From positions 1,798,001-1,862,000 of the forward strand of contig NZ_CP060137.1 in assembly GCF_014235785.1 (NCBI RefSeq): a DNA stretch of 64,000 bases, in the 5' to 3' direction. A program made the translations under genes and the position numbers. This document shows, one piece after another, positions 25,383 to 35,253 of the stretch. The stretch is from Bacillus sp. PAMC26568 (lineage in GTDB: Bacteria; Bacillota; Bacilli; Bacillales; Bacillaceae). The notes beneath the pieces were generated by a model. That model was given only the letters and a program-made list of their open reading frames with translations. It did no database searches and was not told the DNA's origin. The stretch's first letter is position 1, and every line of letters begins with the position of its first letter.

Positions 25383-27311
25383 TTGAACGCAAAATATCTA
25401 GATTTACTTGCCCAAAAATATGATTGTGAAGAAAAAGTGGTAACTGAAATTATTAATCTTGAAGCCATTCTTAATTTACCAAAGGGGACAGAACATTTTG
25501 TCAGTGATTTACACGGGGAGTACCAAGCCTTTCAACATGTGTTAAGAAATGGTTCGGGGAGAGTAAAAGAGAAAATAAGAGACCTTTTTAACGGTGGATT
25601 ATACGAAAAAGAAATTATTGAATTGGCGACATTAGTTTATTATCCTGAGGAGAAAATTCAGTTAATTAAGAATAAATTTGAAAATGAACAAGAATTAAAC
25701 CAGTGGTATAAAGAAATTATTGGTCGTATGATTAAGCTCGTTTCTTATGCCTCATCTAAATATACTCGCTCGAAATTACGTAAAGCATTGCCTAATCAGT
25801 TTGCCTATATTATAGAAGAGCTGCTATACAAAACAGATGAATCGGCAAATAAGGAACAGTATTATACAAAAATTGTCCAGCAAATTATTTCCCTTGGACA
25901 GGCAGATAAGCTGATTATCGGCCTTGCTTACAGCACTCAGAGGTTGGTTGTTGACCATCTTCATGTCGTAGGGGATATTTATGATCGCGGACCTGAACCT
26001 GATAAAATCATGGATACTCTTATCAATTATCATTCCGTTGATATACAGTGGGGAAATCATGATGTCCTATGGCTAGGTGCCTTTGCTGGTTCAAAGGTTT
26101 GTCTCGCAAATATTATTCGGATCAGTGCTCGTTACAACAATTTGGATATTATTGAAGATGTATATGGAATCAATCTGAGACCACTTCTTAATCTAGCGGA
26201 GAAATACTATGGAGACAATCCAGTCTTTCGACCAAAGATCAATTCAGATAAAAAACTATCTGATCATGAACAATTACAAATTACGAAAATACATCAAGCG
26301 ATTGCTATGATTCAGTTTAAGCTTGAAAGCCCTATTATCAAGAGACGCCCGTACTTTAATATGTCAGAAAGGCTTTTGCTTGAGAAAATTGATTATGACA
26401 AAAATGAAATAAACATTCATGGGAAAACGTACCCTTTAGAAAATACATGTTTTGCAACCATTAATCCAGAGGAGCCGGATCAATTATTAGAGGAAGAAAA
26501 GCAAGTGATGGATAGACTGTTATTTTCTGTACAGCATTCAGAAAAGCTTGCCAGACATATGAATTTCCTTATGAAGAAGGGCAGCCTTTATTTAAAATAT
26601 AACGGAAACTTACTCATACATGGCTGTATTCCTCTAGATGAAGATGGGAATATGGAAAAAATGGCGATTGAAGATAAAACCTATGCTGGCCGTGATTTAC
26701 TTGATATTTTTGAACGTTATTTACGACATGCTTATGCACATCCTGAAGAGACGGACGATCTATCGACAGATATGGTTTGGTATTTATGGACTGGAGAATA
26801 TTCATCGCTCTTTGGGAAAAGAGAAATGACAACCTTTGAAAGGTATTTCATTTCGGATAAGGCAACCCATAAAGAGAAAAAGAACCCATACTACTATTTA
26901 CGTGAAAATGAGGAAGTCTGCGGCAAAATTCTAACAGAATTTAATCTTAATCCTGATCAAGGTCATATTATAAATGGCCACACACCAGTTAAAGAAATTG
27001 AAGGAGAAAATCCAATTAAAGCAAATGGAAAGATGATTGTCATTGATGGTGGTTTTTCAAAAGCTTATCAATCAAAAACAGGGATAGCTGGATACACGTT
27101 ATTATATAATTCCTACGGCATGCAGCTTGTCGCCCATAAACACTTTAATTCTAAAAAAGATATTCTAATAAATGGAACAGATGTGTTATCAGTCAAAAGA
27201 TTGGTCGATAAAGAACTAGAAAGAAAAAAGGTTATCGAAACGAATGTTGGAGAGGAATTATTACAGGAAATCTCGATTTTGAATAGTCTGAGAGAATATC
27301 GCTATAGCTAA
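25383..27311 (+). CDS. fbp: Fructose-1,6-bisphosphatase class III
   Basis: A 642-residue Firmicute-type FBPase, which dephosphorylates fructose-1,6-bisphosphate in gluconeogenesis. The metallophosphatase motifs are visible: [77 protein letters not shown] and [20 protein letters not shown]. Identity to B. subtilis Fbp is obvious along its length. I choose the TTG at 25383 (reads [19 protein letters not shown]) because AAAGGGGA lies 8-9 bases upstream; a GTG at 25356 lacks a site. Monocistronic; recombinase debris lies just upstream and a tandem repeat downstream. Confidence 0.95.
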   Translation: MNAKYLDLLAQKYDCEEKVVTEIINLEAILNLPKGTEHFVSDLHGEYQAFQHVLRNGSGRVKEKIRDLFNGGLYEKEIIELATLVYYPEEKIQLIKNKFENEQELNQWYKEIIGRMIKLVSYASSKYTRSKLRKALPNQFAYIIEELLYKTDESANKEQYYTKIVQQIISLGQADKLIIGLAYSTQRLVVDHLHVVGDIYDRGPEPDKIMDTLINYHSVDIQWGNHDVLWLGAFAGSKVCLANIIRISARYNNLDIIEDVYGINLRPLLNLAEKYYGDNPVFRPKINSDKKLSDHEQLQITKIHQAIAMIQFKLESPIIKRRPYFNMSERLLLEKIDYDKNEINIHGKTYPLENTCFATINPEEPDQLLEEEKQVMDRLLFSVQHSEKLARHMNFLMKKGSLYLKYNGNLLIHGCIPLDEDGNMEKMAIEDKTYAGRDLLDIFERYLRHAYAHPEETDDLSTDMVWYLWTGEYSSLFGKREMTTFERYFISDKATHKEKKNPYYYLRENEEVCGKILTEFNLNPDQGHIINGHTPVKEIEGENPIKANGKMIVIDGGFSKAYQSKTGIAGYTLLYNSYGMQLVAHKHFNSKKDILINGTDVLSVKRLVDKELERKKVIETNVGEELLQEISILNSLREYRYS

Positions 27312-27413
27312 AATTTAGCAAATGGTACAGCAGGTAACTTTATGGTCACAGAAGGTGATGAAACAGGTAATACTGCGCTAAACCAAACCAACAAAAATCA
27401 ATAGAGTGAAGCC

Positions 27414-27557
27414 ATGCAGGTGATTGGTAAGGAATCCGGAAAAGGGTGCTTCAATATTACAGTTATTTTCATTGTCGCAATCATTATTATTGTTTCATCT
27501 ATTAGTGGTGGAAATAAAATGAATATCGCCTCTGCAGGTATTAAACGCACAGTTTGA
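27414..27557 (+). CDS. Possible 47-residue membrane peptide
   Basis: ATG-initiated frame encoding VIGKESGKGCFNITVIFIVA then IIIIVSSISGGNKMNIASAG, a single hydrophobic segment with a basic end. GTGAAG is the only ribosome-site-like sequence. It follows a second open stretch (NGTAGNFMVTEGDETGNTAL, stop at about 27405) that looks like a gene tail. The end overlaps the first unit of the tandem repeat. Probably remnants; low confidence. Confidence 0.3.
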   Translation: MQVIGKESGKGCFNITVIFIVAIIIIVSSISGGNKMNIASAGIKRTV

Positions 27558-27733
27558 TAGGTCATGTACAGTTAATAAGACATGCACGGTTTGATAGGTC
27601 ATGTACAGTTTAATAAAATACGAATGGTTTAATAGGGCAAATATAGTTTAATAAGACACGCATAGTTTGATAATACACGCACAATTTGATAGAGCATGTA
27701 AGGTTTAATAAGTCACATACGTTTGATAAGGGG
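27551..27733. repeat. Tandem array of about 9.5 copies of a 19-bp unit
   Basis: Nine imperfect units plus a half unit in direct orientation, period 19 (two units are 18). The consensus is roughly RGTTTRATAAGACATGYAC; the best conserved part is GTTTGATA or GTTTAATA, with CATGTAC or CACGCAC behind it. No spacer of constant length separates units, so it is not a CRISPR. It lies between a possible membrane peptide and a hairpin followed by eight T's near 27785-27827. Confidence 0.85.
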
Positions 27734-27913
27734 AAGCTTCGAGAGAGGTTTCCCTACTTATATGTTTATGATTTGTTATTTTGACCGTCCGTAAAAGTAC
27801 ACTTTATCGAACGGGGTGTTTTTTTATTAATTCATTTATTTTTTTCGTTCGTTTAAGTAAGAAAATCATTTCCTGCTTTAAAAGATGAGTTATTTACTTT
27901 TGAATTACTTTAC

Positions 27914-28921
27914 TTGGACACAGATATTAAAAATAACATTGAAATTTTAACTGAAGAGATTTCATACAGTTTAAATAGCCATAATGGAAAAGAACAATTA
28001 TTCTTTGTTGCAGTAAAGACAAGTGTTAAATGTAGAGGAATAATATTCCGTGAATTATTAGCACGTGAAAAACTCATCTTAAATAAAAAAGAAACTTTTG
28101 GTTTATTGTACTTTCTGTTGCATACTAAAGCTAGGGTTGATAAAAAGTTTAAAGTTCTAGGAAGAAATTTAGATAGAATTTCAGAGTGTGAATTAGGTGT
28201 TTACCTTGAGAGTTTATGCAAAGTAATGTTTAATGAGTTGAATGATTTATCAAAATTAAAAAATTGCATATCAGAGTTTATATGTACAAAAGATGCAAGA
28301 ATTAGTAGAGCAATTGGAGAAATTGCAGCAAACAACTTTGCTCGGATTGTTGATGGGATTCCTCTCGAAGATGTTATTCAAATTCATCTTATAAGATTCT
28401 TATCTAACAATCTAGAAAAAATAAGTGAAAGTAAAAAAGGGAAAAATCAACGTTTAGATGTTACTTATATTGATTATTTTTTGCGCTATTTATTCAGAAC
28501 TCTAATTGAGAATAGTACTAACAATAGATTTTTATTACACGAAATATTGTTAAACAAAAATTTTTATTACTTAGAAGAAGATGATGAGAAGTTCAAACCT
28601 ATCGCACATATTTTAAGAAGTAACAGCGCTGTTGCTTATGGGTCTTATTATAAACATCTGAGTCCTTATAAGAAAAAAATATTCAAGGGCTTATATATTA
28701 ATTGCATCAAAAATCTTTTAAAATCAGATTTAACTAGTGAGAGGAAACTAGCTTATCATTTTATATCTAATACTTTAATTAATCTTGAGGATCGGAACTT
28801 ATCTCTGGAAAGTGAATTTATCCCATTATTGAAAATAATTTATGAAGATAAACGGCTTAATGACTTTAATGAAAGGCGAAAGTGGTTTTTTGATAAGAAT
28901 ATTAATCCAAGTTCCAAATAA
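27914..28921 (+). CDS. Hypothetical helical protein, possibly 5'-truncated
   Basis: A 335-residue, charged, predominantly helical protein with no motif I recognise: LFFVAVKTSVKCRGIIFREL, LKNCISEFICTKDARISRAI, YIDYFLRYLFRTLIENSTNN, FKPIAHILRSNSAVAYGSYY. The pattern of amphipathic helices resembles HEAT/ARM-like or other solenoid proteins, which is only an impression. The first possible start is a TTG at 27914 with no ribosome site, and the frame stays open upstream to a TAA near 27860 without ATG or GTG. It may therefore have lost its true start. Confidence 0.5.
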   Translation: MDTDIKNNIEILTEEISYSLNSHNGKEQLFFVAVKTSVKCRGIIFRELLAREKLILNKKETFGLLYFLLHTKARVDKKFKVLGRNLDRISECELGVYLESLCKVMFNELNDLSKLKNCISEFICTKDARISRAIGEIAANNFARIVDGIPLEDVIQIHLIRFLSNNLEKISESKKGKNQRLDVTYIDYFLRYLFRTLIENSTNNRFLLHEILLNKNFYYLEEDDEKFKPIAHILRSNSAVAYGSYYKHLSPYKKKIFKGLYINCIKNLLKSDLTSERKLAYHFISNTLINLEDRNLSLESEFIPLLKIIYEDKRLNDFNERRKWFFDKNINPSSK

Positions 28922-29182
28922 TATCTTCGCCTAGAACCTACAAAAAGCAGTTCATCGGTAATCTATGGCATTTTTTTACGATGTGTTATTCAATAATCGG
29001 GCGCAATAATGGAACAACAAAGGGAACTCCAATATATAGGGGTTCTATTTTTTATATGATTTGCTAAATTCTATCGAAAGATGAATAGGAAAGAGTATTT
29101 AACTTTGTCTCAAAAATGGTCGTTTTCGTTACGGTAATTTGAATTCTTGTTGGTGCTGATGTTGTTAAAAAAACTTCAGTAT
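28922..29182. other. Intergenic region with repeat core and terminator
   Basis: TTATTCAATAATCGGGCGCAATAATGG (given here as 28986-29012) is another copy of the dispersed repeat core. GAACTCC/GGGGTTC with T's (29021-29055) is a likely terminator of the preceding gene. Confidence 0.45.
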
Positions 29183-29291
29183 GTTTTCAATTATAGGGCG
29201 CGTTTGTTGAACAAGAAGTAAAAGGGTTGATAAATATTATACATGAATAATATGTATCCCCCTTAATTACGATTTAGGTCTTGATAAGTGA
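29183..29291 (+). repeat. Dispersed repeat copy B
   Basis: Counterpart of 95-212 in the opposite orientation. Shared features in order: TTCAA, the GGGCGCG core, TGTTGAACAAGAAG, TATTATACATGA, ATGTATC with CCCTTAATTA, then ATTTAGGTCTTGATAAGT as the right border. This copy lacks about ten bases of the T-rich middle. After the border the two loci diverge completely. Confidence 0.75.
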
Positions 29292-29445
29292 ACCCTTCTC
29301 CTTTTTTAAGTGTACTAAGACCTTGTGCCAATAAATATCCTCTGATGTTGACCGATCTTTAATCCTTTTTACCAAATGGGACACAAATTTAGGAATAGAT
29401 TTGATTAAAGTCAGTCATCTTAAATCTAAGGAGATGATTAAAATT

Positions 29446-29685
29446 ATGCCAAGGAATGAACAAAATATTGAAGTAACTCCTCATTTTGATGGAGAAAAAG
29501 AAAACGTCATAAATGATTCAACAGCCATGCAAGGTAAGCAAATGGGAATAGTAATCAACGCTGACGAAGATTTCAATCAAGACCAAAACCCATATAATTT
29601 TACTAACAATCAGACTAATAAAAATATGGAAGATTTTGAGAAAATTATGCGTGGGAATAAAATCGATAATAAACCTAGAAGCTAA
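29446..29685 (+). CDS. Hypothetical small hydrophilic protein
   Basis: A 79-residue, Asn/Asp/Glu-rich protein without hydrophobic core: PRNEQNIEVTPHFDGEKENV, MGIVINADEDFNQDQNPYNF, MEDFEKIMRGNKIDNKPRS. I choose the ATG at 29446, with AAGGAGATG 9 bases upstream; a longer frame from 29401 has no site. The composition is like that of small, poorly structured sporulation-related proteins of Bacillus, but I cannot assign a family. Confidence 0.55.
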   Translation: MPRNEQNIEVTPHFDGEKENVINDSTAMQGKQMGIVINADEDFNQDQNPYNFTNNQTNKNMEDFEKIMRGNKIDNKPRS

Positions 29686-30498
29686 GCCTCTGGAGGTAGG
29701 GGTTACTTTACGAACATCACATCCAGATTTTCCTTTTTCTTTAACCTGTTAAAAATTAGTACCTCCTCATCAATTTCTAGATCTATTTGCAAGTAAAAAC
29801 ATACTGGTAAACCGATGGTCCTAGCTGGCGGCCGTTTTGACAATGTGAAGACAGGTGGATATAGAGGATTAGATTACCTTCATTATTATGCTTAAACTTA
29901 AATGTTTTTCAATAAGGTATTTTCTTTTCCAGAAAAGCTGAACTTGGCTTTCTCCTTTTGCAATATTCAGGCCAATGACTGGATTCATTTTTATCATATC
30001 TCCTTTTTATGGATTTACCGGTAGCCCCTGTCTATCTTTCAATGTCATAGCTTCGCTTGTTATTCGGGATCCTTGTCCCAACCAGCCTCAAACATGTTTC
30101 TACAAGGAGGGGGTGGACAGTATAACGGACGGGATCAAGTCCCAAGGGCCAGCCCGGCTACCTAAAGAATAACCTATAAAAAATAGACCAACCAGAATTA
30201 ACTGTTTGACCTTATAATACGATAGGGCCAGATTGTGGAATAACACTAAAAGGGAAATTGGGTATTTGTGGTAAATTAATTTAAGGATATTGTGAAGATA
30301 TGTACTTAAGCAAACGGTGCAGAGTAGTTTAAGTACAATTCCTCACAAAGTTATAGAAAAGCCGATTTTCCTTCTTTGGAAAAGCGGTTTTTATTTTGTT
30401 ATTAATTTTTAATAATAAGTTGTCATTACAACACAATTAATTAAAACCAATTATTCTGGTACATACGGTTCCTCTAGGAACGCATTCTTGAAGCTGCG
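29686..30498. other. Long intergenic region with hairpins, no gene supported
   Basis: A stretch at 29828-29895 (GGRFDNVKTGGYRGLDYL) faintly resembles an aldehyde dehydrogenase C-terminus. An open frame at 29975-30172 has no ribosome site and no recognisable sequence. TGTACTTAA/TTTAAGTACA (30300-30338) encloses CAAACGGTGCAGAG, matching a copy at 32476-32500 and forming part of the repeat family. Confidence 0.4.
30357..30396. terminator. Bidirectional hairpin terminator downstream of the MFS gene
   Basis: AAAAGCCGATTTTCC (30357-30371) pairs with GGAAAAGCGGTTTT, T-rich on the plus side and with TTTTCT on the minus side. It lies about 100 bases past the 3' end of the minus-strand MFS gene. Confidence 0.7.
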
Positions 30499-31677
30499 TT
30501 AACCTGTTTTGGAGGGGAGTGTACCAGTGTTCAAAGGAAGCCCTTTGTTTCTCAACAAACGACTCACAAAAAAAGTGAATATCAACAAGGAAAGAGCAAC
30601 TGACACGGCGCTGACTGTGAACAATACCTGGTAACTCGTGTACTGGGAAACCCAGCCTAGCATGATCGCACCTAGCCCGATTCCGAGGTCGGCACCAGTA
30701 GAAAAAGAAGCATTGGCTACACCTGTACGTTCTGGACTAACAAGACTTATGGTTGCGGCTTGCAGAGCAGGTTGTGCGGAACCGAAACCAATACCGTACA
30801 TAATGGCAGAAATGATTACTCCAAATAAATTGGTCGAGAAACTCAAGACAACTAAAGCCGAAATCGTAACAACTATTGCGGGTATAATAACAAACGTCTC
30901 ACCGTATTTGTCTGAAAGTTTTCCAGCTAATGGACGGATTAAAACAAGCGTGGCTGCATAAACCAGAAAAAATGTACCTGAATTAACATTGATTGAGTCA
31001 GCAAATAGCGGTACAAAGCTAGTAATACCTCCATAAGCGATAAACAGTAAGAAGACGGATACCGTAACGGGAAAGAGTGTTTTTTCAAAAAGTTCAATTT
31101 TCTTTGAACCCGTTTGAGGCGTAAAGGTCATTTTTGCCACGAACGTTAAGACCAGAGCTGTGGCAGAGAGGACCACTGCAAATAGAAATAGAGAATGGTA
31201 CGACAGGTTCTGTGTAACCCATAGACCGAACATCGGACCTATAGCCATAGCTAATGTCATAGCCATCCCAGACCAACCCATACCCTCTCCTTGACGGGTG
31301 GACGGAATCAAATCTGTAACTGCGGTGCTGATGGCGGTTGTGGAAACTGCCCAGGTTATCCCGTGCAATATTCTGAGTAACATTAATACAACTATTCCTC
31401 CAACCCAATTGTATATGTACATTGCAACAGCAAAGAATAGCAGTCCCCAAACGATAAACGGTCGCCTACCAAAGCGGTCCAGTAGCCCTCCGACAAATGG
31501 CCGAAAGATAACGGAAGACAGCATAAACACTCCCATTGCCAGACCCACCTGCGATTCGCTACCACCTCTCTCCTTAATAAACAGTGGCAGCGTTGGATAA
31601 AGCATATAAAATGCAGTGAATAGGAAAAACATCCCTATGGTCATAAGAATAAACGACTTCGTCCATAAGCGTTCCAC
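30499..31677 (-). CDS. MFS transporter, YwoG-like drug exporter type
   Basis: A 392-residue membrane protein with 12 hydrophobic segments. Motif A is GGLLDRFGRRPF; LRILHGITWAVSTTAISTAV and GMGWSGMAMTLAMAIGPMFG are characteristic of segments 4 and 5; a second motif A-like loop GKLSDKYGE starts the second half. GTG start with AAGGAGGAA. Transcribed divergently from a TetR regulator that likely represses it. Substrate unknown, presumably a small toxic compound. Confidence 0.88.
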   Translation of the reverse strand: MERLWTKSFILMTIGMFFLFTAFYMLYPTLPLFIKERGGSESQVGLAMGVFMLSSVIFRPFVGGLLDRFGRRPFIVWGLLFFAVAMYIYNWVGGIVVLMLLRILHGITWAVSTTAISTAVTDLIPSTRQGEGMGWSGMAMTLAMAIGPMFGLWVTQNLSYHSLFLFAVVLSATALVLTFVAKMTFTPQTGSKKIELFEKTLFPVTVSVFLLFIAYGGITSFVPLFADSINVNSGTFFLVYAATLVLIRPLAGKLSDKYGETFVIIPAIVVTISALVVLSFSTNLFGVIISAIMYGIGFGSAQPALQAATISLVSPERTGVANASFSTGADLGIGLGAIMLGWVSQYTSYQVLFTVSAVSVALSLLIFTFFVSRLLRNKGLPLNTGTLPSKTG

Positions 31678-31828
31678 GTTAATTCCTCCTTGGGTAAGAG
31701 TTTCATTGTTATTGTAAATTGATTCAAGTAAATTGGAATCCTATGAAAATCTATATTGATTGATTAAACAACACCTATCTATAATAATAAAAAGAAAAAG
31801 GATGCTTTCAATCGTTAAATGTAAGGAG

Positions 31829-31848
31829 TTTGTTGTTTATTCAACAAA
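31829..31848. promoter_or_regulatory. Candidate TetR operator between MFS and regulator
   Basis: TTTGTTG (31829-31835) and CAACAAA (31842-31848) form a perfect 7-bp dyad with a 6-base spacer, 47 bases upstream of the TetR start. Related half-sites occur nearby (TTGTTGAAT at 31859; AAACAACA near 31766). This is a typical arrangement for a divergent TetR-controlled promoter pair. Confidence 0.55.
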
Positions 31849-31894
31849 TAGATAGAAATTGTTGAATATCTTTAGGGAGGATTGATACCTAACA

Positions 31895-32446
31895 ATGTAT
31901 AAAGTGGATAGAAGAATAACCAAAAGCCAAGAAGCTATCAAAAAAGCTGTTATCGAATTGATGTCTGAAAAAAATTTCGATGATATTACCATTCAGGATA
32001 TTGCCGACAGGGCAAATGTTAACCGGGGAACCATTTATCTTCATTACTTGGATAAGTTTGACCTACTGGATAAAATCATTGATGAACATATCAATGAACT
32101 AAGGGGAATGTGCGAATCAGCAGCTGAAATGGATTTAGATTTTGTAGATTCCAATGTAGGCTGGTTCGAATACTTTGAAAGCAACTATTCATTCTTTTCG
32201 ATATTGTTAGCAAGTAGTAAAGCCTCATATTTTCGTAATCAGTTCCAAGAGCTTCTCAACGAAGAAATAGAAAATGACATTGACACAACAAAAGTGATAA
32301 ATCGAGATTTGAATCAAGACGTTATACTTCAATTTATTGTGACATCTTTTGTAGGAATTGTGGAATGGTGGATTACAAAAGGGATGCCATATCCGCCTCG
32401 TGTTATAGCAGTACAGCTAGGGGTTTTATTAGACAGGAATCTATAG
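31895..32446 (+). CDS. TetR/AcrR-family regulator
   Basis: A 183-residue regulator. RITKSQEAIKKAVIELMSEK, then FDDITIQDIADRANVNRGTI and YLHYLDKFDLLDKI make up the N-terminal TetR helix-turn-helix (residues 7-55). The C-terminal ligand domain includes FIVTSFVGIVEWWITKGMPY, the conserved dimer region of the YxbF/DhaS-like group. TAGGGAGGA ribosome site. Divergent to the MFS gene, which is the likely target; it presumably responds to a drug-like ligand. Confidence 0.9.
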   Translation: MYKVDRRITKSQEAIKKAVIELMSEKNFDDITIQDIADRANVNRGTIYLHYLDKFDLLDKIIDEHINELRGMCESAAEMDLDFVDSNVGWFEYFESNYSFFSILLASSKASYFRNQFQELLNEEIENDIDTTKVINRDLNQDVILQFIVTSFVGIVEWWITKGMPYPPRVIAVQLGVLLDRNL

Positions 32447-32469
32447 TTCCAATTTTTATGCAAATTGTG

Positions 32470-32592
32470 AATGATTGTACTTAAACAAACGGAGTGCATT
32501 ACTCCTTCAATAACGATCTGCCGCAATCGGGCGCTTTTCTTCGATAAGACAAGATATATGATATTCAACAATCGGGGGCGATTGCTGAACAA
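32470..32592. repeat. Cluster of dispersed repeat cores
   Basis: Three pieces in a row: GTACTTAAACAAACGGAGTGC (about 32478-32498, resembling 30301), CGCAATCGGGCGCTTTTCTTC (32522-32542, resembling 3714), and ATTCAACAATCGGGGGCGATT with GCTGAAC (32562-32589). The last ends four bases before the coding remnant of an aldehyde dehydrogenase. Confidence 0.7.
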
Positions 32593-32595
32593 TGA

Positions 32596-32727
32596 GCAGT
32601 CGCTACTGCTGTATCCCAAGCTCCATTTGGAGGAATAAAAGAGAGCGGAATGGGCCGTAAAGGCGGATATCAAGGATTAGACGAGTATTTAGAAGAAAAG
32701 TATATTTCAATGGGCATTGAAGTATAA
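32596..32727 (+). pseudogene. Succinate-semialdehyde dehydrogenase-type ALDH, C-terminal remnant
   Basis: Forty-three codons encode [40 protein letters not shown] and a stop, matching the extreme C-terminus of GabD-like aldehyde dehydrogenases (A-P-F-G-G-x-K-E-S-G-x-G-R-x-G). The other 430 or so residues are missing and the dispersed repeat abuts the break. Non-functional. Confidence 0.85.
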
Positions 32728-33531
32728 TTAAACAGCTAAAATAGATTTTCTTGATAGCATTAAGCAGCCATTGAGCTGCTTTTTTGATTTTCCACACTTG
32801 GCTACGAAATGTAAAAGTGGCTGAAATCAATATTACCGTTCGGAAAGTACGAAGGTCTCTTCAATCTGAAGCTTTAAAAGTTAACTTAAGTAGTAAAAAA
32901 GAAGCCAAGGAGGAACTTCTCCTAGGATCTTTAGATTTGGTACCGCCGATAATGACCAATACCCGCGCTAACAAATATTCCTTAAAAGGTTTCTCTGTCT
33001 TTGAATAAGGCAGGGTTTACAAACTTAAAACATTCACTTTCACTTCATTCCATAAAACCTGCTTGTTTAACATGCACATTTGTTCGACTTCAAATTTAAG
33101 CATTCTGTATTGCGTCTTGTACTTTTTAGTGCCCCTTTCATACTGGAGCAATTTTTCCCTAATCCCAAGAGGATCCACATTTAGTTCCTGAAATTCACTT
33201 TGTATATTAGAGTACACCACTAAAATATCTTTTAATAATTGGCTTTTTGTCTAGGGACTTGTACATCTTTGATGATCAAGATATAGGTTGTGAAGTTCTT
33301 TAAGAAAATTCACTCTTTCAAAGTTAGATATCATACCTCCCCCAAAAGAGAGTCTCTAGAAAAGAGGGGCCAGATGTTCATCCATTCACTCAGTGAGATG
33401 GACGAGACTAAACAATTGATGTTAGCGACCAAAGACGAGGAAAAAGAAGAACAGCGTGGAAAACTGTTTCTACAACTAAACGAAATAGATAACAGTATTT
33501 AAAATTCTCTAAAGAGAGTTGAAATCCTGAA
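32728..33531. other. Intergenic region with doubtful small frames
   Basis: Three short frames are open: 32784-33008 (+), 33017-33220 (-, ELNVDPLGIREKLLQYERGT, coiled-coil-like) and 33290-33502 (+, FIHSLSEMDETKQLMLATKD, acidic helical). None has a convincing ribosome site. The last lies just before the LacI gene and is the most protein-like. I cannot support a gene. Confidence 0.35.
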
Positions 33532-33545
33532 TGTAATCGATTACA
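33532..33545. promoter_or_regulatory. LacI-type operator upstream of its own gene
   Basis: Perfect 14-bp palindrome TGTAATCGATTACA, 40 bases before the LacI start. The identical sequence occurs three times before the downstream operon, so it is very probably this regulator's site. It also fits the loose CcpA cre consensus, so catabolite control cannot be excluded. Confidence 0.85.
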
Positions 33546-33585
33546 ATTAACCCACAGATGAATCAAAGGAAAAGAGAGTCGACAA

Positions 33586-34614
33586 ATGGTAAGAATTAAA
33601 GATGTAGCAAAAAAGGCAAATGTTTCCACCGCAACAGTATCGAGAGTTTTAAGTAAGCCTGACACTGTAAAAGAAGAAACGATTAAAAAAGTATTAGAGG
33701 TAATTAAAGAATTAAATTATCAACCGAATGCATTAGCTCGGCAGCTAAGAAGGTTAGAAACAAAAACAATTCTAGTCGTTGTCCCGGATATTACGAACAC
33801 CTTTTTTTCTAAAGTGCTAAGAGGAATCGAGTCTGTAGCAGTTGCAAGCGGATATCAGGTTTTACTTGTGGATGCGGCTAATGATGTCGAACGGGAAACT
33901 GGATATTTAAACATACTCCGCCAAAGAAAAGCGGATGGTTTGGTCTTACTAACGGCGAGGATGAAAGCTGATATGGTAGTGACGATAGCTCGTGAATATC
34001 CTGTAGTTCTTGCTTGTGAATATATCGAGGGCTCAAACATTCCGAGCATTTCTATAGATAATGTTAGTGCTGCTCGAAAGGCAACAGTACATTTGATAAA
34101 CTTAGATCATAAGAGAATAGGGTTTATATCCGGTCCTCTAAATGATGTGGTGGGGCAGGACCGTTTAAAAGGGTTTTATCAGGCAATGGCTCAGTACAAT
34201 CTTATGGTTGAGCCAGTCTTAGTACAAGAAGGCAACTTTTCTTACGAATGCGGTTATAATATAATGATGAAATTTTTAGCCCTTAGTAATACCCCGACAG
34301 CCGTGTTTGCCGCTAACGATGAGATGGCATTTGGAGCAATAAAAGCTATAAAATCAAAGGGATTAAGTGTTCCTCACGATATTTCGGTGATGGGATTTGA
34401 TGATATAAAATTTTCATCGATTATTGAACCAGCACTCACAACTATTGCACAGCCTGCTTTTGATATAGGGACCAAAGCAATGGAATTACTGATAAGATTA
34501 ATGAATAAGGAAGAAATAGAAAAAAGTCAATATATATTAGAGGACCAGCTTATTATACGAGACTCATGCTCTAAATGTACTTTAAGAGAAGATAAATTAC
34601 CCTTTAAATCGTAA
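33586..34614 (+). CDS. LacI-family repressor of the adjacent sugar/polyol operon
   Basis: A 342-residue LacI/GalR regulator. RIKDVAKKANVSTATVSRVL is the helix-turn-helix (residues 3-22) and YQPNALARQLRRLETKTILV the hinge helix with its Ala/Leu lever. The periplasmic-binding-like core shows VVPDITNTFFSKVLRGIESV, LLVDAANDVERETGYLNILR, HKRIGFISGPLNDVVGQDRL and AVFAANDEMAFGAIKAIKSK. The last 12 residues (SKCTLREDKLPF) include two Cys. Its own promoter region carries one TGTAATCGATTACA, and three more lie before the operon at 35675, so autoregulation and operon repression are both likely. Ligand probably a sugar or inositol-like compound. Confidence 0.92.
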   Translation: MVRIKDVAKKANVSTATVSRVLSKPDTVKEETIKKVLEVIKELNYQPNALARQLRRLETKTILVVVPDITNTFFSKVLRGIESVAVASGYQVLLVDAANDVERETGYLNILRQRKADGLVLLTARMKADMVVTIAREYPVVLACEYIEGSNIPSISIDNVSAARKATVHLINLDHKRIGFISGPLNDVVGQDRLKGFYQAMAQYNLMVEPVLVQEGNFSYECGYNIMMKFLALSNTPTAVFAANDEMAFGAIKAIKSKGLSVPHDISVMGFDDIKFSSIIEPALTTIAQPAFDIGTKAMELLIRLMNKEEIEKSQYILEDQLIIRDSCSKCTLREDKLPFKS

Positions 34615-35239
34615 TAGATTACCTTTCGGAAAATCGGGTAAAATCCCCTCAAAAAGTAATCTGTTTCATCGATTCTTAGTGACTGTAACTTTATTCCTCG
34701 CAAATTTAAATAATTTGCGAGGAATGTAATTTCGGAATAGTTCTGGCGCAAAAGTTATTTGATAAAAAATATTTCGAGTTTCCTCTATATAGTTCCTGTA
34801 CAAAAATTAGGGACCATTTTTTTAATAAATTGTCTTTCCATTAGTTCCAAGAGAAGACTCTTTAGTTCAAAATTTTATATGTTGTTGAAATATAAACGCT
34901 CTATCTCTGCTATAAAGTATAGAAGTACATTACTCTATATTTCTAAGAGTACATGCTCTTCCTGCAATTTATAAGTCAATTAATTATATAAATTTATTCA
35001 TATAGACGACTAGTAAGATAGGAGTTAAACCGATGATTTTATAAGACTTAACAAAAAACGGATTAACACCTTCAATTATTATCAACACGGATCGATACAA
35101 ATATCCAAGGGACAGCAAAAGGTTTTTTCCATTCGTTAATCAAGTATTAAAGCCATTCATTAATTGCTTTCTTTGGCTAGAAGTAAGAATAAATCTTAAC
35201 TCATCTTATGAAAAATACTAAAAGAGTTGAAATTTTTAA
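34615..35239. other. Region between regulator and operon, with a perfect hairpin
   Basis: ATTCCTCGCAAATT (34693-34706) and AATTTGCGAGGAAT (34712-34725) form a 14-bp perfect stem with a 5-base loop and no T-run, possibly the end of the LacI transcript. A degenerate operator-like CGTAATAGATTACC is at 34610-34623. The rest is AT-rich and without gene. Confidence 0.5.
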
Positions 35240-35253
35240 TGTAATCGATTACA
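35240..35253. promoter_or_regulatory. LacI-type operator, distal copy
   Basis: Perfect TGTAATCGATTACA, 435 bases before the first operon gene and 219 bases from the next site. It could support looping with the proximal sites. Confidence 0.8.

Noticed and set aside
27551..27733. CRISPR-like array
   Set aside because: Units follow each other without unique spacers of constant length, vary in sequence, and no cas gene is present.
29828..29895. Second aldehyde dehydrogenase remnant (KTGGYRGLDYL)
   Set aside because: Only about ten residues agree with the remnant at 32596 and the flanking codons do not fit.
29975..30172. 65-codon plus-strand frame
   Set aside because: No ribosome site, unnatural Cys/Pro-rich mix, no similarity recognised.
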